DNA of 64,000 bases, taken from assembly GCF_014077625.1 (NCBI RefSeq), contig NZ_JACFXU010000013.1, positions 372,001 through 436,000 on the forward strand, read 5' to 3'. A program made the translations under genes and the position numbers. This stretch comes from Sediminihaliea albiluteola (GTDB lineage Bacteria; Pseudomonadota; Gammaproteobacteria; Pseudomonadales; Halieaceae). The notes under the pieces were generated by a model. The model searched no databases, was not told where the DNA came from, and was given only the letters and a program-made list of their open reading frames with translations. How positions within the stretch are numbered: the stretch's first letter is position 1; every line of letters begins with the position of its first letter. Of this stretch, positions 9,139 to 19,282 are shown one piece after another.

Positions 9139-11340
9139 ATGGCGCAGTTGAGTGCAACAGCCCAGCGCGAGTGGTTTGCTACTTGCCCTAAGGGAATAGA
9201 GGGGCTCTTAGCCCATGAGCTGCAGACACTGGGTGCCAGCAGTGTTCGTGAAACAGTGGCCGGAGTGTATTTTGATGGTCCTTTAGCCCTTGGCTATCGG
9301 GCTTGCCTGTGGTCCCGTTTGGCCAACCGTGTGCTCTTGCCAGTGGCCACTATCGAGGCTGCGACAGCTGATCAGCTCTACAGCGGTCTGCGCCAAATTA
9401 ACTGGGGCGAGTGGCTGGATGTTAAGCAGACTTTTGCCATTGATTTTACTGGCGATAACCGAGAAATTCGCAACACGCAGTTTGGTGCCCAGCGCAGTAA
9501 AGATGCCATAGTCGACTGGTTTCAGGATCAGCAGGCCCAGCGGCCTTCTGTAGCGCGCAAAGATCCAGATTTGCGTTTTAATATCCGACTATCACGCGAT
9601 CGCGCCATGGTAGCTTTCGATATGGCCGGCGGCAGCTTGCACCGCCGCGGTTATCGGTCCCAAGCTGGCGCCGCGCCATTGAAAGAGAACCTTGCCGCGG
9701 CTTTGCTGCTGCGCGCTGATTGGCCGGGCATGGCAGCCCGTGGCGGCGCCCTCATTGATCCTATGTGTGGCTCCGGCACTCTGTTATTAGAAGCGGCAAT
9801 GATGGTCGCTGATATTGCGCCGGCACTGTCGCGCGGTCGTTTCGGTTTTGAGAATTGGCAGGGTCATAATCGCCAGCAGTGGCAGGCGATTTTGGCGGAT
9901 GCTCGCAGTCGTGCCGAGCATGGCCGGGCGCGGCAATTACCCGAAATGCGCGGCTACGATGCGGATCCGCGAGTGATCCGTAGGGCACAGGAAAACAGCG
10001 CAGCCCTAGGCTTAGAAAAAGCTGTCAGAGTGAGCTGCAAACCTTTGGGTGAGTTGCAAAAACCGACACACATAGCTCTTCCCGAAGGGCTGGTGATCTG
10101 CAATCCACCCTACGGCGAGCGCCTCGGCGAAAAAGACAGTTTACGCTATCTCTACCGCGAACTGGGCGAGGTGATGAAACGCGAGTTTGATCACTGGCAG
10201 GCAGCGATATTCACCTCAGATTTAGATTTAGCTAGGGCCATAGGTCTGCGTAGCCACAAGCAGTACAAGTTGTACAACGGCGCCATCCCCTCGACTTTGT
10301 TGTTATTTGATCTGCACAATAACCGACTAAAAGACTCCCCAAGTCCTACTGCTTCGGCTTCTGCTGCGGCTAGCGGCACAGCGACGGAGCTCAGTGATGG
10401 GGCGCAGATGTTTGCCAACCGCATCCGCAAAAACCGCAAGCGCTTGTCGTCTTGGCTGCGGCGCGAACAAATAGAATGCTACCGTCTCTACGATGCGGAT
10501 ATGCCTGAATACGCCGTGGCAGTGGATATCTATGGCGAGCAGGTCCATGTGGCGGAATATCAAGCCCCTAAGGATGTTGACCCGGCAGCTGCTCAGCGCC
10601 GTATGGAAGAGGTAATGGCGGCTTTGCCTCAGGCCTTAGGCCTGCCTAGGGAGGCTATCGCTTACAAGCTGCGTCAGCGTCAGCGCGGCAACGAGCAATA
10701 TCAGCGGCAGGCTTCTACAGGTGAAATGTTCAGTGTGCGAGAAGGGGCGGTCAAGTTGCTGGTCAACTTACAGGACTATCTCGACACCGGTTTGTTCTTA
10801 GATCATCGTCCGCTGCGACGGCGTATTGCCGCTGAGGTCAAGGCTAAGGATTTCCTCAACCTGTTCTGTTACACCGGCAGTGCCACGGTACACGCTGCTG
10901 TGGCAGGCGCTCGCTCGACGACCAGTGTCGATTTATCCAATACTTATTTAGCTTGGTTGCGCAGTAATTTGGCGCATAACGGTCAGGGCGAAAACAGCAA
11001 CCACATTGTGCGAGCCAATTGCATGGAGTGGTTGTCGCACTGCGATCAGCGCTTTGATCTGATCATGCTCGACCCCCCATCTTTTTCAAATTCAAAAGCG
11101 ATGGATGATAGCTTTGATGTACAGCGGGATCATGCTGACTTGCTTCGGGCTGCTATGGCCTGCTTGCGACCGGGCGGGCAATTGTATTTTTCTAATAATC
11201 GCCGGGGCTTTCACTTAGACCCGGAGCTGCAAGAGGCCTTCGACTGCGAAGATATCACTCGACAGACCATCGATCCGGACTTTCAGCGCAACCCAAAAAT
11301 ACATGTTTGTTATCGCTTCAGGCATCGCAGTAAAAGCTGA
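9139..11340 (+). CDS. rlmL: Bifunctional 23S rRNA methyltransferase RlmKL (G2069 N7 and G2445 N2)
   Basis: 733 aa two-methyltransferase fusion that modifies domain V of 23S rRNA. The N-terminal half has a THUMP region followed by a SAM-binding site DPMCGSGTLLLEAAM and the catalytic NPPYGER near residue 322. The C-terminal half is an RlmK-type enzyme with LNLFCYTGSATVHAA and LDPPSFSNS near residue 645. ATG at 9139 is taken as the start; TTG at 9130 would add three residues and neither has a strong ribosome site. Length matches the E. coli enzyme (~700 aa). A short low-complexity linker rich in Ala/Ser sits near residue 400. Confidence 0.94.
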   Translation: MAQLSATAQREWFATCPKGIEGLLAHELQTLGASSVRETVAGVYFDGPLALGYRACLWSRLANRVLLPVATIEAATADQLYSGLRQINWGEWLDVKQTFAIDFTGDNREIRNTQFGAQRSKDAIVDWFQDQQAQRPSVARKDPDLRFNIRLSRDRAMVAFDMAGGSLHRRGYRSQAGAAPLKENLAAALLLRADWPGMAARGGALIDPMCGSGTLLLEAAMMVADIAPALSRGRFGFENWQGHNRQQWQAILADARSRAEHGRARQLPEMRGYDADPRVIRRAQENSAALGLEKAVRVSCKPLGELQKPTHIALPEGLVICNPPYGERLGEKDSLRYLYRELGEVMKREFDHWQAAIFTSDLDLARAIGLRSHKQYKLYNGAIPSTLLLFDLHNNRLKDSPSPTASASAAASGTATELSDGAQMFANRIRKNRKRLSSWLRREQIECYRLYDADMPEYAVAVDIYGEQVHVAEYQAPKDVDPAAAQRRMEEVMAALPQALGLPREAIAYKLRQRQRGNEQYQRQASTGEMFSVREGAVKLLVNLQDYLDTGLFLDHRPLRRRIAAEVKAKDFLNLFCYTGSATVHAAVAGARSTTSVDLSNTYLAWLRSNLAHNGQGENSNHIVRANCMEWLSHCDQRFDLIMLDPPSFSNSKAMDDSFDVQRDHADLLRAAMACLRPGGQLYFSNNRRGFHLDPELQEAFDCEDITRQTIDPDFQRNPKIHVCYRFRHRSKS

Positions 11341-11672
11341 TTGTTATTCTTTGCTTGGCTGCTTCTAGCAGCGCTGATGCTGTATTTGTGAGGCTTTGCC
11401 GGTAAGTGTCTACAAACTGCTGGACTTGGCTCTGTCCACATTATGCCTGCCTAGCGGGGAGTGCTAGGCAGGAGCACAGAAGAAGCTATGATTTTAATGT
11501 TAAGTCATTGATTATTAAGCCCTTATGGCCGCTGAAAGCACAGTGGCCAAGGCTCTTGAAGGGGAGCTGGGATGCTCATTACTGAGCATTTATCCAGACT
11601 TACCCCCAAAGTTATCCACAGCTAGTTCTAGCTGATTTGCCTCGACTAATGCTGTCAGTCTATGACTTTGCG
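11341..11672. other. Intergenic region with hairpins and DnaA-box-like sites
   Basis: A 332-nt gap between convergent rlmL and the CurA-like gene. It holds a 10-bp hairpin (CCTGCCTAGC at 11446-11455 with GCTAGGCAGG at 11463-11472) and a 7-bp hairpin (ATGCTCA 11572-11578 with TGAGCAT 11583-11589). It also has TTATCCACA at 11612-11620, an exact DnaA-box consensus, with a one-mismatch copy TTATCCAGA at 11589-11597. No gene was seen. Confidence 0.5.
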
Positions 11673-12692
11673 CTAGTGGCTTGGCTCGGCTAGCTGCAGT
11701 AGCTGCTTGCCTTGGTTGCGGCCGTCATAGAGGCGCAGCAGAGTGCTTGGAATGTTTTCGAAACCCTGCTGAATGTCCTCCCGCCAAGCAATCTCTCCGG
11801 CGGCAACCCATTGTCCCAAATCGCGATAGGCCTCTTCCATGCGATCCATGAAGTCCATCATGATAAAGCCTTGCAGGCGCAGTCGCCGGGTGATGACTTT
11901 CATCATGTTGCGGGGGCCTGGGGCGGGGCTGGCGTCGTTGTAGCCCGAAATAGCGCCGCACATGACGATGCGGCCGAAGTCGGCCATGTGCTCAATGCCG
12001 GCCTCTAGCGTATCGCCGCCGACGTTATCGAAAAACACATTGATGCCGTCGGCACAGCGGCGCGCGAGCTCGTCCTTAAGGTTTTGCTTTTGGTAGTCGA
12101 TGACCTCGGGGATCTTGCAGTCTTGCTGCAGCCACTGGCATTTTTCTTCACCGCCCGCAATACCGATGACGCGACAGCCCTTAAGCCGAGCGATTTGCGC
12201 TACGACAGAGCCGGTCGCTCCAGCAGCACCTGATACTAATACGGTTTCGCCAGCGACCGGTTGGCCGATCTCTAGCAAGCCGAAGTAGGCTGTCAGGCTT
12301 GTTCCACCGAGTACACTCAGTGCCATTGAGGGGGTAACTTGAGCTGGTAGAGGGCGCGGCATCCAGCCTGAACTTGGATCGGCCAGGCTATATTCCTGCC
12401 AGTTAAGCATGCCCTGCACTAAGCTGCCCACTGGCAGCTCGGGGTTGTTGGAGCGTATTACTTGGCCCACGCCACTGGCGCGCATTGGCTCGCCGATGGC
12501 CACCGGTGGAAGGTAGGAGGGTTCATCCTCGACCCAACCTCGCATCGCCGGGTCGAAGCTGAGCATGAGAGTTTTAATCAGCGCTTGTCCGGCTGCGGGC
12601 TCTGGGATAGCACTTGTCACCAATTCAAAATGTTCGGTGCCGATCATACCTTCTGGCCGGGCTTTGAGGAGCCACTGTCGATTGTTGTTCAT
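11673..12692 (-). CDS. NADP-dependent MDR-family oxidoreductase (CurA/prostaglandin reductase-like)
   Basis: 339 aa zinc-independent medium-chain reductase. The N-terminal GroES-like domain has LSFDPAMRGWVEDEPSY, diagnostic of the leukotriene/curcumin reductase branch. The Rossmann domain has VSGAAGATGSVVAQIARLKGC and FDNVGGDTLEAGI. It probably reduces the C=C bond of alpha,beta-unsaturated carbonyls with NADPH. I chose MNNNRQWLL at 12692 because AAGGACA lies just upstream; five extra codons are open but would overlap that site. It is divergent from the flavodoxin-like gene. Confidence 0.88.
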   Translation of the reverse strand: MNNNRQWLLKARPEGMIGTEHFELVTSAIPEPAAGQALIKTLMLSFDPAMRGWVEDEPSYLPPVAIGEPMRASGVGQVIRSNNPELPVGSLVQGMLNWQEYSLADPSSGWMPRPLPAQVTPSMALSVLGGTSLTAYFGLLEIGQPVAGETVLVSGAAGATGSVVAQIARLKGCRVIGIAGGEEKCQWLQQDCKIPEVIDYQKQNLKDELARRCADGINVFFDNVGGDTLEAGIEHMADFGRIVMCGAISGYNDASPAPGPRNMMKVITRRLRLQGFIMMDFMDRMEEAYRDLGQWVAAGEIAWREDIQQGFENIPSTLLRLYDGRNQGKQLLQLAEPSH

Positions 12693-12857
12693 TATTGTCC
12701 TTATCAAATATTGCTTGTTATGGAGTTGCTCGGGATATTACATCATTTAACTTGGGCTTGATGCTAGGGGCCCGCTTATGGCATGACTTGCGCTCTGGCC
12801 TGTGTTCAAATCCCTTAGCGCCCAATATCCCTTGGGCGATATTCAGTGGGCAGTGCA

Positions 12858-13328
12858 ATGGAGTCTACAACAGTGAAGCAATTGCTGATTGTCTATCACA
12901 CACAAAGTGGTGCTAGCGCTAAGCTTGCCGAGTCGCTGTGGCGCGGGGCGCTCGACGAGGGTTCGGTGAGCGTTAAAGTACAGCGCGCTTGGGATTGTGG
13001 CACTGAGGATTTGTGTGAGGCTGATGCTTTGGCATTGGTAGCAGCAGAGAACTCCGCTGCCTTGGCTGGCAGTATGAAAGATTTTCTAGACCGTTGTTTT
13101 TATCCTGCCATTGAGCGGCAGCTAGTTTTGCCCTATGCGCTGGTGTTAAGTGCGGGCAACGATGGTCGCAATGCTGAGCGCCAAGCACAGAGGGTTTTGT
13201 CAGGCATCCCTTTTACTGAAGCGACACCGCCACTGATTTGTCGCGGTGAGGTTGACTCCCGGCATCGGCAACAGTGCCGCGAATTGGGGCAAGGTCTCGC
13301 CGCGGGTTTGGCAATGGGGATATTTTAA
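12858..13328 (+). CDS. Flavodoxin-like/NADPH-dependent FMN reductase-type protein
   Basis: 156 aa flavodoxin fold. LLIVYHTQSGASAKLAESL is the phosphate-binding loop for FMN. ALALVAAENSAALAGSMKDFLDRCFYP resembles the second FMN-contacting loop of the flavodoxin/WrbA group. ATG at 12858 is preferred over GTG at 12846. The hotdog thioesterase begins 16 nt after its stop, so the two are probably cotranscribed. The redox partner is unknown. Confidence 0.78.
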   Translation: MESTTVKQLLIVYHTQSGASAKLAESLWRGALDEGSVSVKVQRAWDCGTEDLCEADALALVAAENSAALAGSMKDFLDRCFYPAIERQLVLPYALVLSAGNDGRNAERQAQRVLSGIPFTEATPPLICRGEVDSRHRQQCRELGQGLAAGLAMGIF

Positions 13329-13344
13329 ATAAACAAGGAAAACT

Positions 13345-13809
13345 ATGTCTCAGTCAGTAAATCCTCCGGAAGGTTTTGAGCCAGTTCCAGCTGGTTTAGG
13401 CTATACCGATTCTTTACAGCCGCTGTATCGCCGTATTGACGACGATCTGGTGAGTTTTGGTTTGTCCGTGGCCGAGCAGCACCTGAATGTCATGGGGCTC
13501 TGTCACGGGGGTGTGTTAATGACACTTGCCGACGTTGCCGCGGCCTCTGGGGTCAATCACGCGATGGGCACGAAAGGTGGCACACCAACGATAAACTTGA
13601 GTTTTGATTTTGTTAATGGGGCCAAAGCGGGTCAGTGGCTGCAAGCCGATGTGACTAGCGTGACGATGAAACGTCGTTTTGGCTTCGCCAGCGGCGTAAT
13701 TACTCACGGGGAGCTCATTATCGCTCGTTTCAACGGCACCTTTTATGTTCCCGACCACGACGGTATCTGGAAAAGGGGTAAAGCAGCTGGTGCACTGGCG
13801 AGGAAGTGA
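13345..13809 (+). CDS. PaaI-family hotdog-fold thioesterase
   Basis: 154 aa single hotdog domain. The active-site helix signature GLCHGGVLMTLADVAAASG holds the conserved HGG and the catalytic Asp. The strand region TINLSFDFVNGAKAGQWLQADV is typical of 4HBT acyl-CoA thioesterases. It probably hydrolyses a medium-chain or aryl acyl-CoA. AAGGAAA precedes the ATG. It converges directly on the LysR gene, whose stop is the next base. Confidence 0.84.
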   Translation: MSQSVNPPEGFEPVPAGLGYTDSLQPLYRRIDDDLVSFGLSVAEQHLNVMGLCHGGVLMTLADVAAASGVNHAMGTKGGTPTINLSFDFVNGAKAGQWLQADVTSVTMKRRFGFASGVITHGELIIARFNGTFYVPDHDGIWKRGKAAGALARK

Positions 13810-14697
13810 TTAGCCCGGCTTTTCTGTTTGTACATCTGGCAATAAGATATCAATAAAGGCTTGCGCTGCCCGCGACAGGCTGCGGTTGCGGTGGTACACC
13901 AAGCCGAGTGTGCGCTCAATGCTGATGCCCTCTACGCTTAGCGGGCGCAGAGTGTCATCGCACATGCTGCGGGGTAATACCGTCCAGCCTAGACCTACTG
14001 CAGCGAGCATGCGAATGGTTTCCAGATAGTTGGTGGCCATTGAGATTTGCAGCTTTAGGTTGTGCTGGTCGAAGAGTTTTTTGACGATCTGTCCTGTGTA
14101 AGTATTGAGTCCTGGCAAAATGGCGGCGTGTTCGCTGAGTTTTTCCAAAGGGCAGGGGGCTAGGCTGGCTAGGGGGTGGTCCGGAGCCACCATAACGTCC
14201 AGCGGGTCGGTCCAAACTGGCAGGGTCACTGTGCTGCTGTCGCTAGCAGGCGCCAAGGTGACAATGGCTAATTCCGCCTGTCCCTGCATGATTAAATCGT
14301 AGGCCTGCTCCGAATCCATAAAATCGATATCGATATGAACCGCAGGAAAGCGCTTGCTGAATTCATGGAGTATCGGTGGCAGGCGATGAAGGCCAATGTG
14401 ATGACTGGTGGCCAGACGCAATTGGCCCGCCACCTCGCCTGATAAATCGCGCACCGCCTGCTGCGCATCGAGCAGCTGCTGCATAATGCTATTGGCATGG
14501 GGCAGCAGGGCTTGCCCGGCCTCTGTCAGACTGACATGGCGACCGATGCGGTCGAACAAGCTGCACTGCAGTTGCTGCTCTAGTAGGGCGATGCGCTTGC
14601 TCACAGCCGGCTGGGTTAAGTGCAAGGTTTCGGCGGCCAGTGAAAAGGACTTGTGCTTGGCGACTTCGAGGAAGGCGCGGAGGTTTTGGCTGTACAT
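13810..14697 (-). CDS. LysR-family transcriptional regulator divergent from leuCDB
   Basis: 295 aa. The N-terminal winged HTH is clear (LRAFLEVAKHKSFSLAAETLHLTQPAVSKRI), followed by the periplasmic-binding-like effector domain. Start MYSQNL at 14697 is preferred; the frame can extend to TTG at 14709. Its position directly divergent from leuC, with a T-N11-A palindrome between them, suggests that it controls leuCDB. A LysR gene in the same place is known next to leuC in Pseudomonas. The effector is probably a leucine-pathway intermediate, but that is inference. Confidence 0.85.
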   Translation of the reverse strand: MYSQNLRAFLEVAKHKSFSLAAETLHLTQPAVSKRIALLEQQLQCSLFDRIGRHVSLTEAGQALLPHANSIMQQLLDAQQAVRDLSGEVAGQLRLATSHHIGLHRLPPILHEFSKRFPAVHIDIDFMDSEQAYDLIMQGQAELAIVTLAPASDSSTVTLPVWTDPLDVMVAPDHPLASLAPCPLEKLSEHAAILPGLNTYTGQIVKKLFDQHNLKLQISMATNYLETIRMLAAVGLGWTVLPRSMCDDTLRPLSVEGISIERTLGLVYHRNRSLSRAAQAFIDILLPDVQTEKPG

Positions 14698-14717
14698 TGG
14701 TATTCCCAAAAGGAATG

Positions 14718-14767
14718 AAACAAATAAAAATAATAAATTTGTTTTATTGAATGGGCAAGCTTAAAAT
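14718..14767 (+). promoter_or_regulatory. LysR operator and leuC promoter
   Basis: AAACAAAT (14718-14725) and ATTTGTTT (14737-14744) are perfect inverted repeats separated by 11 nt, giving the LTTR box T-N11-A. The right arm overlaps a -35-like TTGTTT (14739-14744), 17 nt from a -10 TAAAAT (14762-14767). The leuC ATG follows at 14810. The dyad also covers the upstream region of the LysR gene, so it may mediate autoregulation. Confidence 0.6.
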
Positions 14768-14809
14768 CGCCTTATTCCCTAGGTCGCAAGACACCGAGCG
14801 AGGTAGAAC

Positions 14810-16240
14810 ATGGCCGGACAAACTCTGTACGACAAATTGTGGCAGCAGCACTTAGTCGAGTCTCATCCTGATGGGACCTCACTGCTTTATATAGATCGTC
14901 ATTTGCTGCACGAAGTGACCTCACCGCAAGCCTTTGAAGGGCTGCGTTTAGCCGGTCGCAAGCCTTGGCGCTTGGATGCCAACCTGGCGGTGTCTGATCA
15001 CAACGTACCCACCACAACAGCAGAGCGGGCCGGTGGGGTCGAGGGCATTATCGATCCAATTTCGCGCCTGCAAGTGCAGACTCTGGGCGATAACTGTAGC
15101 GATTTTGACATCGTTGAGATCCCGATTAACGATCGTCGCCAAGGCATTGTGCACGTGGTGGGCCCAGAGCAGGGCGCGACCTTGCCCGGCATGACGGTGG
15201 TCTGCGGTGACTCGCACACTTCTACTCACGGTGCACTGGGTGCGCTGGCACACGGCATCGGCACCTCTGAAGTGGAGCACGTGCTAGCTAGCCAGTGTCT
15301 GAGCACCAAGAAAATGAAGAACATGCTGGTCCGTGTCGACGGTCAGCTGCAAAAGGGTGTGACAGCAAAGGATCTTGCACTGGCGATCATCGGTAAAATA
15401 GGCACCGCCGGCGGTACCGGCTACGCCATTGAGTTTGGCGGCGAAGCGGTGCGCTCACTGAGCATGGAGGGTCGTATGACGCTCTGTAATATGTCGATCG
15501 AAGCGGGCGCCCGGGCCGGTATGGTGGCGGTTGATGACACCACTATTGAATACGTTAAAGGCCGCACTTACGCCCCCAAGGGGGAGCAGTGGGAGCAGGC
15601 TGTAGCGGCTTGGTCGGAACTGCACAGCGATGACGATGCGGTATTTGATGCGGTCGTGGAAATGCGCGCTGAAGATATTCAGCCCCAGGTCACTTGGGGC
15701 ACTTCGCCGGAAATGGTGCTGCCGATTGATGGCCTACTACCGGACCCAGATTCATTCGATAGTGAAACAGCGCGTGAGTCGGTGCGCCGCGCTTTGGAGT
15801 ACATGGGCTTGAAGGCGGGTATGCCGATTACTGATATCAAGCCTGATCGAATCTTTATTGGCTCCTGTACTAACTCCCGTATTGAAGACCTGCGCGAGGC
15901 AGCAGCGGTGGTGCGCGGTAAGCAAGTTGCCGCCAGTGTTAAGCAAGCACTGGTGGTGCCAGGTTCTGGTGAAGTCAAGGCCCAGGCTGAAGCCGAAGGT
16001 CTGGATAAGATCTTTGTTGAGGCGGGCATGGAGTGGCGCGAGCCAGGTTGTTCCATGTGCCTGGCTATGAACGCCGATAAACTGGGTGATGGCGAGCACT
16101 GCGCTTCCACCTCTAACCGAAACTTCGAAGGGCGCCAAGGCTTTGGTGGTCGCACGCATTTAGTCAGCCCAGCAATGGCTGCTGCAGCGGCAGTGGCTGG
16201 TCATTTTGTCGATGTGCGCAACTGGCAGGAGGGAGCGTAA
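14810..16240 (+). CDS. leuC: 3-isopropylmalate dehydratase large subunit
   Basis: 476 aa, the usual length. With LeuD it isomerises 2-isopropylmalate to 3-isopropylmalate in leucine synthesis. The [4Fe-4S] ligands lie in [17 protein letters not shown] and [11 protein letters not shown]. The N-terminal region [14 protein letters not shown] is typical. The stop overlaps the leuD start by one base (TAATG), which implies translational coupling. Confidence 0.97.
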   Translation: MAGQTLYDKLWQQHLVESHPDGTSLLYIDRHLLHEVTSPQAFEGLRLAGRKPWRLDANLAVSDHNVPTTTAERAGGVEGIIDPISRLQVQTLGDNCSDFDIVEIPINDRRQGIVHVVGPEQGATLPGMTVVCGDSHTSTHGALGALAHGIGTSEVEHVLASQCLSTKKMKNMLVRVDGQLQKGVTAKDLALAIIGKIGTAGGTGYAIEFGGEAVRSLSMEGRMTLCNMSIEAGARAGMVAVDDTTIEYVKGRTYAPKGEQWEQAVAAWSELHSDDDAVFDAVVEMRAEDIQPQVTWGTSPEMVLPIDGLLPDPDSFDSETARESVRRALEYMGLKAGMPITDIKPDRIFIGSCTNSRIEDLREAAAVVRGKQVAASVKQALVVPGSGEVKAQAEAEGLDKIFVEAGMEWREPGCSMCLAMNADKLGDGEHCASTSNRNFEGRQGFGGRTHLVSPAMAAAAAVAGHFVDVRNWQEGA

Positions 16241-16887
16241 TGAGAAGCTTTACCGTACACGAGGGCATTGTGGCTCCGATGGATCGCGCCAATGTCGACA
16301 CTGACTTGATTATTCCCAAGCAGTTTCTCAAGTCGATTAAGCGCAGCGGTTTTGGCCCTAACTTGTTTGATGCCTTGCGCTATTTGGATGAAGGGCAGCC
16401 TGGACAGGACAACAGTAAGCGGCCATTGAACCCGGACTTCCCGCTCAACCAGCCACGCTATGCCGGCGCCTCTATATTGCTGACTAGGAAGAACTTTGGC
16501 TGCGGCTCTAGTCGTGAGCACGCCCCTTGGGCTTTGGAAGATTTTGGCTTTCGCTGCGTTATTGCCCCTAGCTATGCCGATATCTTCTTTAACAACTGCT
16601 TTAAGAACGGTGTGCTACCTATTGTTTTACCAGAAGAAACTGTCTCAGATCTTTTCGAAAAGATGTATGCCGAAGAAGGCTTCAGCCTGACCATTGATTT
16701 GCCGGCCCAGGAAATTCGCAGTGCTTCTGGTGAAGTGATTCCCTTTGAGGTTGAAGAGTTTCGCAAGCACTGCCTAGTCAACGGTTTGGACGATATTGGT
16801 CTGACCTTGCAAAGCGCCGAGGCCATTCGCGCCTTTGAAAAACAACACCAGCAGCGCAATCCCTGGCTGTTTGGCAGCCTTAAATAA
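16240..16887 (+). CDS. leuD: 3-isopropylmalate dehydratase small subunit
   Basis: 215 aa swivelling subunit of isopropylmalate isomerase. It has the diagnostic [14 protein letters not shown] and [15 protein letters not shown], which contribute the substrate-recognition loop and the active-site serine region. It is coupled to leuC by a one-base overlap, and leuB follows 14 nt later. Confidence 0.97.
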   Translation: MRSFTVHEGIVAPMDRANVDTDLIIPKQFLKSIKRSGFGPNLFDALRYLDEGQPGQDNSKRPLNPDFPLNQPRYAGASILLTRKNFGCGSSREHAPWALEDFGFRCVIAPSYADIFFNNCFKNGVLPIVLPEETVSDLFEKMYAEEGFSLTIDLPAQEIRSASGEVIPFEVEEFRKHCLVNGLDDIGLTLQSAEAIRAFEKQHQQRNPWLFGSLK

Positions 16888-16901
16888 CACGGAGTAAGCC
16901 A

Positions 16902-17981
16902 GTGTCACGCAAAATACTCATCCTGCCCGGTGATCATATCGGGCCAGAAATCATGACCGAAGCGGTGAAAGTACTGGACTTGGTCAACGAGCGCTTCAAG
17001 CTGGACTTGAGCTTGGATCACGCGCTTCTGGGCGGCGCAGCAATTGATGCCTGCGGCGTACCGCTGCCCGAGGAAACCCTGACTAAGGCCCGTGCCAGTG
17101 ATGCAATTTTGCTCGGCGCTGTCGGTGGCCCCGAGTGGGACAAGCTTGAGCGTCATCTGCGCCCTGAGCGCGGCTTGCTAGGCTTGCGCTCCGAGCTGCA
17201 ACTCTTTGGTAACCTGCGGCCAGCACTGCTGTACCCGCAGTTGGCAGAGGCTTCCAGTCTCAAAGCGGAGTTGGTAGCTGGTTTGGATATTCTGATTGTC
17301 CGTGAGCTTACCGGCGGCATTTACTTTGGTGAGCCCCGCGGTATTCGCACCCTCGATAACGGTGAGCGTCAGGGCTATAACACTTATGTTTATAGCGAGT
17401 CTGAGATTCGCCGCATTGGTCACTTGGCATTTTCACTGGCACGCCAGCGCGACAAACGGGTGTGCTCAGTCGACAAGTCCAACGTACTGGAAGTGACAGT
17501 GCTGTGGCGCGAGGTCATGGAAGAGGTGGCCCGTGACTATCCAGACGTGGAGCTGACACATATGTACGTGGACAACGCGGCGATGCAGTTAGTGCGGGCT
17601 CCGAAGCAGTTCGATGTATTGGTTACGGGCAATATGTTTGGCGACATTCTGTCAGACGCCGCTGCCATGCTTACCGGCTCGATTGGCATGCTGCCCTCGG
17701 CCTCACTTGATCAGCAGGGACGTGGTATGTACGAGCCCTGCCACGGTTCAGCGCCGGATATCGCTGGCAAGGGTATAGCTAACCCCTTGGCCACTATTTT
17801 GTCGGTGGCAATGATGCTGCGCTACACTCTCAATGAAGTCCCCGCAGCAGAGGCTATCGAACAAGCAGTTAGTGCGGTGCTAGACCAAGGTTTGCGCACT
17901 GCAGATATACACTCTGGAGATTACCAACGGGTGTCTACCTCTGAGATGGGCGAAGCGGTCATACGCGCACTCCAAGCTTGA
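16902..17981 (+). CDS. leuB: 3-isopropylmalate dehydrogenase
   Basis: 359 aa, starting at GTG with GGAG 11 nt upstream. It oxidatively decarboxylates 3-isopropylmalate with NAD. Motifs include [11 protein letters not shown], the substrate-binding [12 protein letters not shown], the Mg-binding Asp region [14 protein letters not shown] and [18 protein letters not shown]. It is the third gene of the leuCDB operon. Confidence 0.97.
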   Translation: MSRKILILPGDHIGPEIMTEAVKVLDLVNERFKLDLSLDHALLGGAAIDACGVPLPEETLTKARASDAILLGAVGGPEWDKLERHLRPERGLLGLRSELQLFGNLRPALLYPQLAEASSLKAELVAGLDILIVRELTGGIYFGEPRGIRTLDNGERQGYNTYVYSESEIRRIGHLAFSLARQRDKRVCSVDKSNVLEVTVLWREVMEEVARDYPDVELTHMYVDNAAMQLVRAPKQFDVLVTGNMFGDILSDAAAMLTGSIGMLPSASLDQQGRGMYEPCHGSAPDIAGKGIANPLATILSVAMMLRYTLNEVPAAEAIEQAVSAVLDQGLRTADIHSGDYQRVSTSEMGEAVIRALQA

Positions 17982-18037
17982 GGCACTGTACGATTCACCT
18001 ACTCCAACATTCACCCCAAGCATAGGACATAAACTCC

Positions 18038-19066
18038 ATGGCAGATTCATACGATGTAGCAGTCGTCGGCGCCACCGGTGCTGTCGGCGAAACCATTATC
18101 GAAATCCTTGAGCAGCGCGACTTTCCAGTGCGCAACTTGTACGCCCTAGCCTCGAGTCGCTCAGCAGGTAAGGTGATCAAGTTTAAAGGCAAGTCAGTGA
18201 CAGTTTCTAATTTGGCAGACTTCGATTTCAGCCAAGTTCAGATCGGCCTGTTTTCCGCAGGTGGCAGCCTATCGAAAGAGTATGCGCCTAAAGCGGCAGC
18301 GGCGGGCTGTGTGGTCATTGATAACACTTCTGAATTCCGTCGCGATGAAGACATTCCGCTGATTGTTCCAGAGGTCAATATCGAGGCCTTGGGCGATTAC
18401 AAGAAGCGCAACATTATCGCCAACCCCAACTGCTCAACCATTCAGATGCTAGTTGCACTGAAGCCAATTTATGACGCGGTGGGTATTAAGCGTATTAACG
18501 TTTCGACCTATCAAGCGGTCTCTGGCACTGGCAAAGAAGCGATCGAAGAACTGGCCAGCCAAACGGCGCGTCTGCTGAATGGTCAGGAGCCCGAGTGTGA
18601 GGTCTATCCTAAGCAGATCGCCTTTAACGCACTGCCCCATATCGACACTTTCCAAGAGAATGGCTACACCCGGGAAGAAATGAAGATGGTTTGGGAAACT
18701 CAGAAAATCTTCGCTGATGCTGATATCCAGGTGAACCCGACCTGTGTGCGCATTCCGGTGTTTTTCGGTCACTCCGAAGCGCTGCATATCGAAACCGCGG
18801 AAAAGATCACTGCCGAACAGGCGCGTGAGTTGTTAAGCAAGGCACCCGGGGTCACGGTCATGGATGAGCGAGCCGATGGTGGTTACCCGACGGCTGTATC
18901 AGAGGCTGCAGGTAAAGATCCAGTCTATGTCGGACGTATCCGCGAAGACATCTCACACCCAAACGGTTTAAACCTCTGGGTTGTCGCCGATAACGTGCGC
19001 AAAGGTGCAGCACTTAACAGTGTCCAAATTGCTGAGAGTTTGATTGAGCAGGGCTATCTTGATTAA
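18038..19066 (+). CDS. asd: Aspartate-semialdehyde dehydrogenase
   Basis: 342 aa. It reduces aspartyl phosphate to aspartate semialdehyde for lysine, threonine, methionine and diaminopimelate synthesis. It has the NADP-binding VVGATGAVGETI, the catalytic Cys in NPNCSTIQM, an Arg in SEFRRDEDIP and a His in GHSEALHIET. Because the Cys is present, it is an active Asd rather than the inactive Usg-type paralogue that some relatives carry next to fimV. Confidence 0.95.
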   Translation: MADSYDVAVVGATGAVGETIIEILEQRDFPVRNLYALASSRSAGKVIKFKGKSVTVSNLADFDFSQVQIGLFSAGGSLSKEYAPKAAAAGCVVIDNTSEFRRDEDIPLIVPEVNIEALGDYKKRNIIANPNCSTIQMLVALKPIYDAVGIKRINVSTYQAVSGTGKEAIEELASQTARLLNGQEPECEVYPKQIAFNALPHIDTFQENGYTREEMKMVWETQKIFADADIQVNPTCVRIPVFFGHSEALHIETAEKITAEQARELLSKAPGVTVMDERADGGYPTAVSEAAGKDPVYVGRIREDISHPNGLNLWVVADNVRKGAALNSVQIAESLIEQGYLD

Positions 19067-19282
19067 TAAAGTCCATGCCGACATACTTGGCGACATCTGG
19101 GGCGCTCTAAGGGGCCGCTAGGGCTTGCTAGAGCGCCTCACATGATCTCTGCAATAGCTTTCAGCTGCTTTGTAGTTGTCGACTGAATTAAGTTTTGGGT
19201 TCTTCACCTGCCCCAAATAAGCAATTGAACGAGGGGATGTCAGTGCCGTCTAGGGGCTGCTATAAAATAATAAGGCTAGGGT
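19067..19282. other. asd-fimV intergenic region with hairpin
   Basis: GGCGCTCTA (19101-19109) pairs perfectly with TAGAGCGCC (19129-19137) around a GC-rich loop downstream of asd. It is followed by only a weak T-rich stretch, so it is at best a poor terminator. No small gene was seen. Confidence 0.4.
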
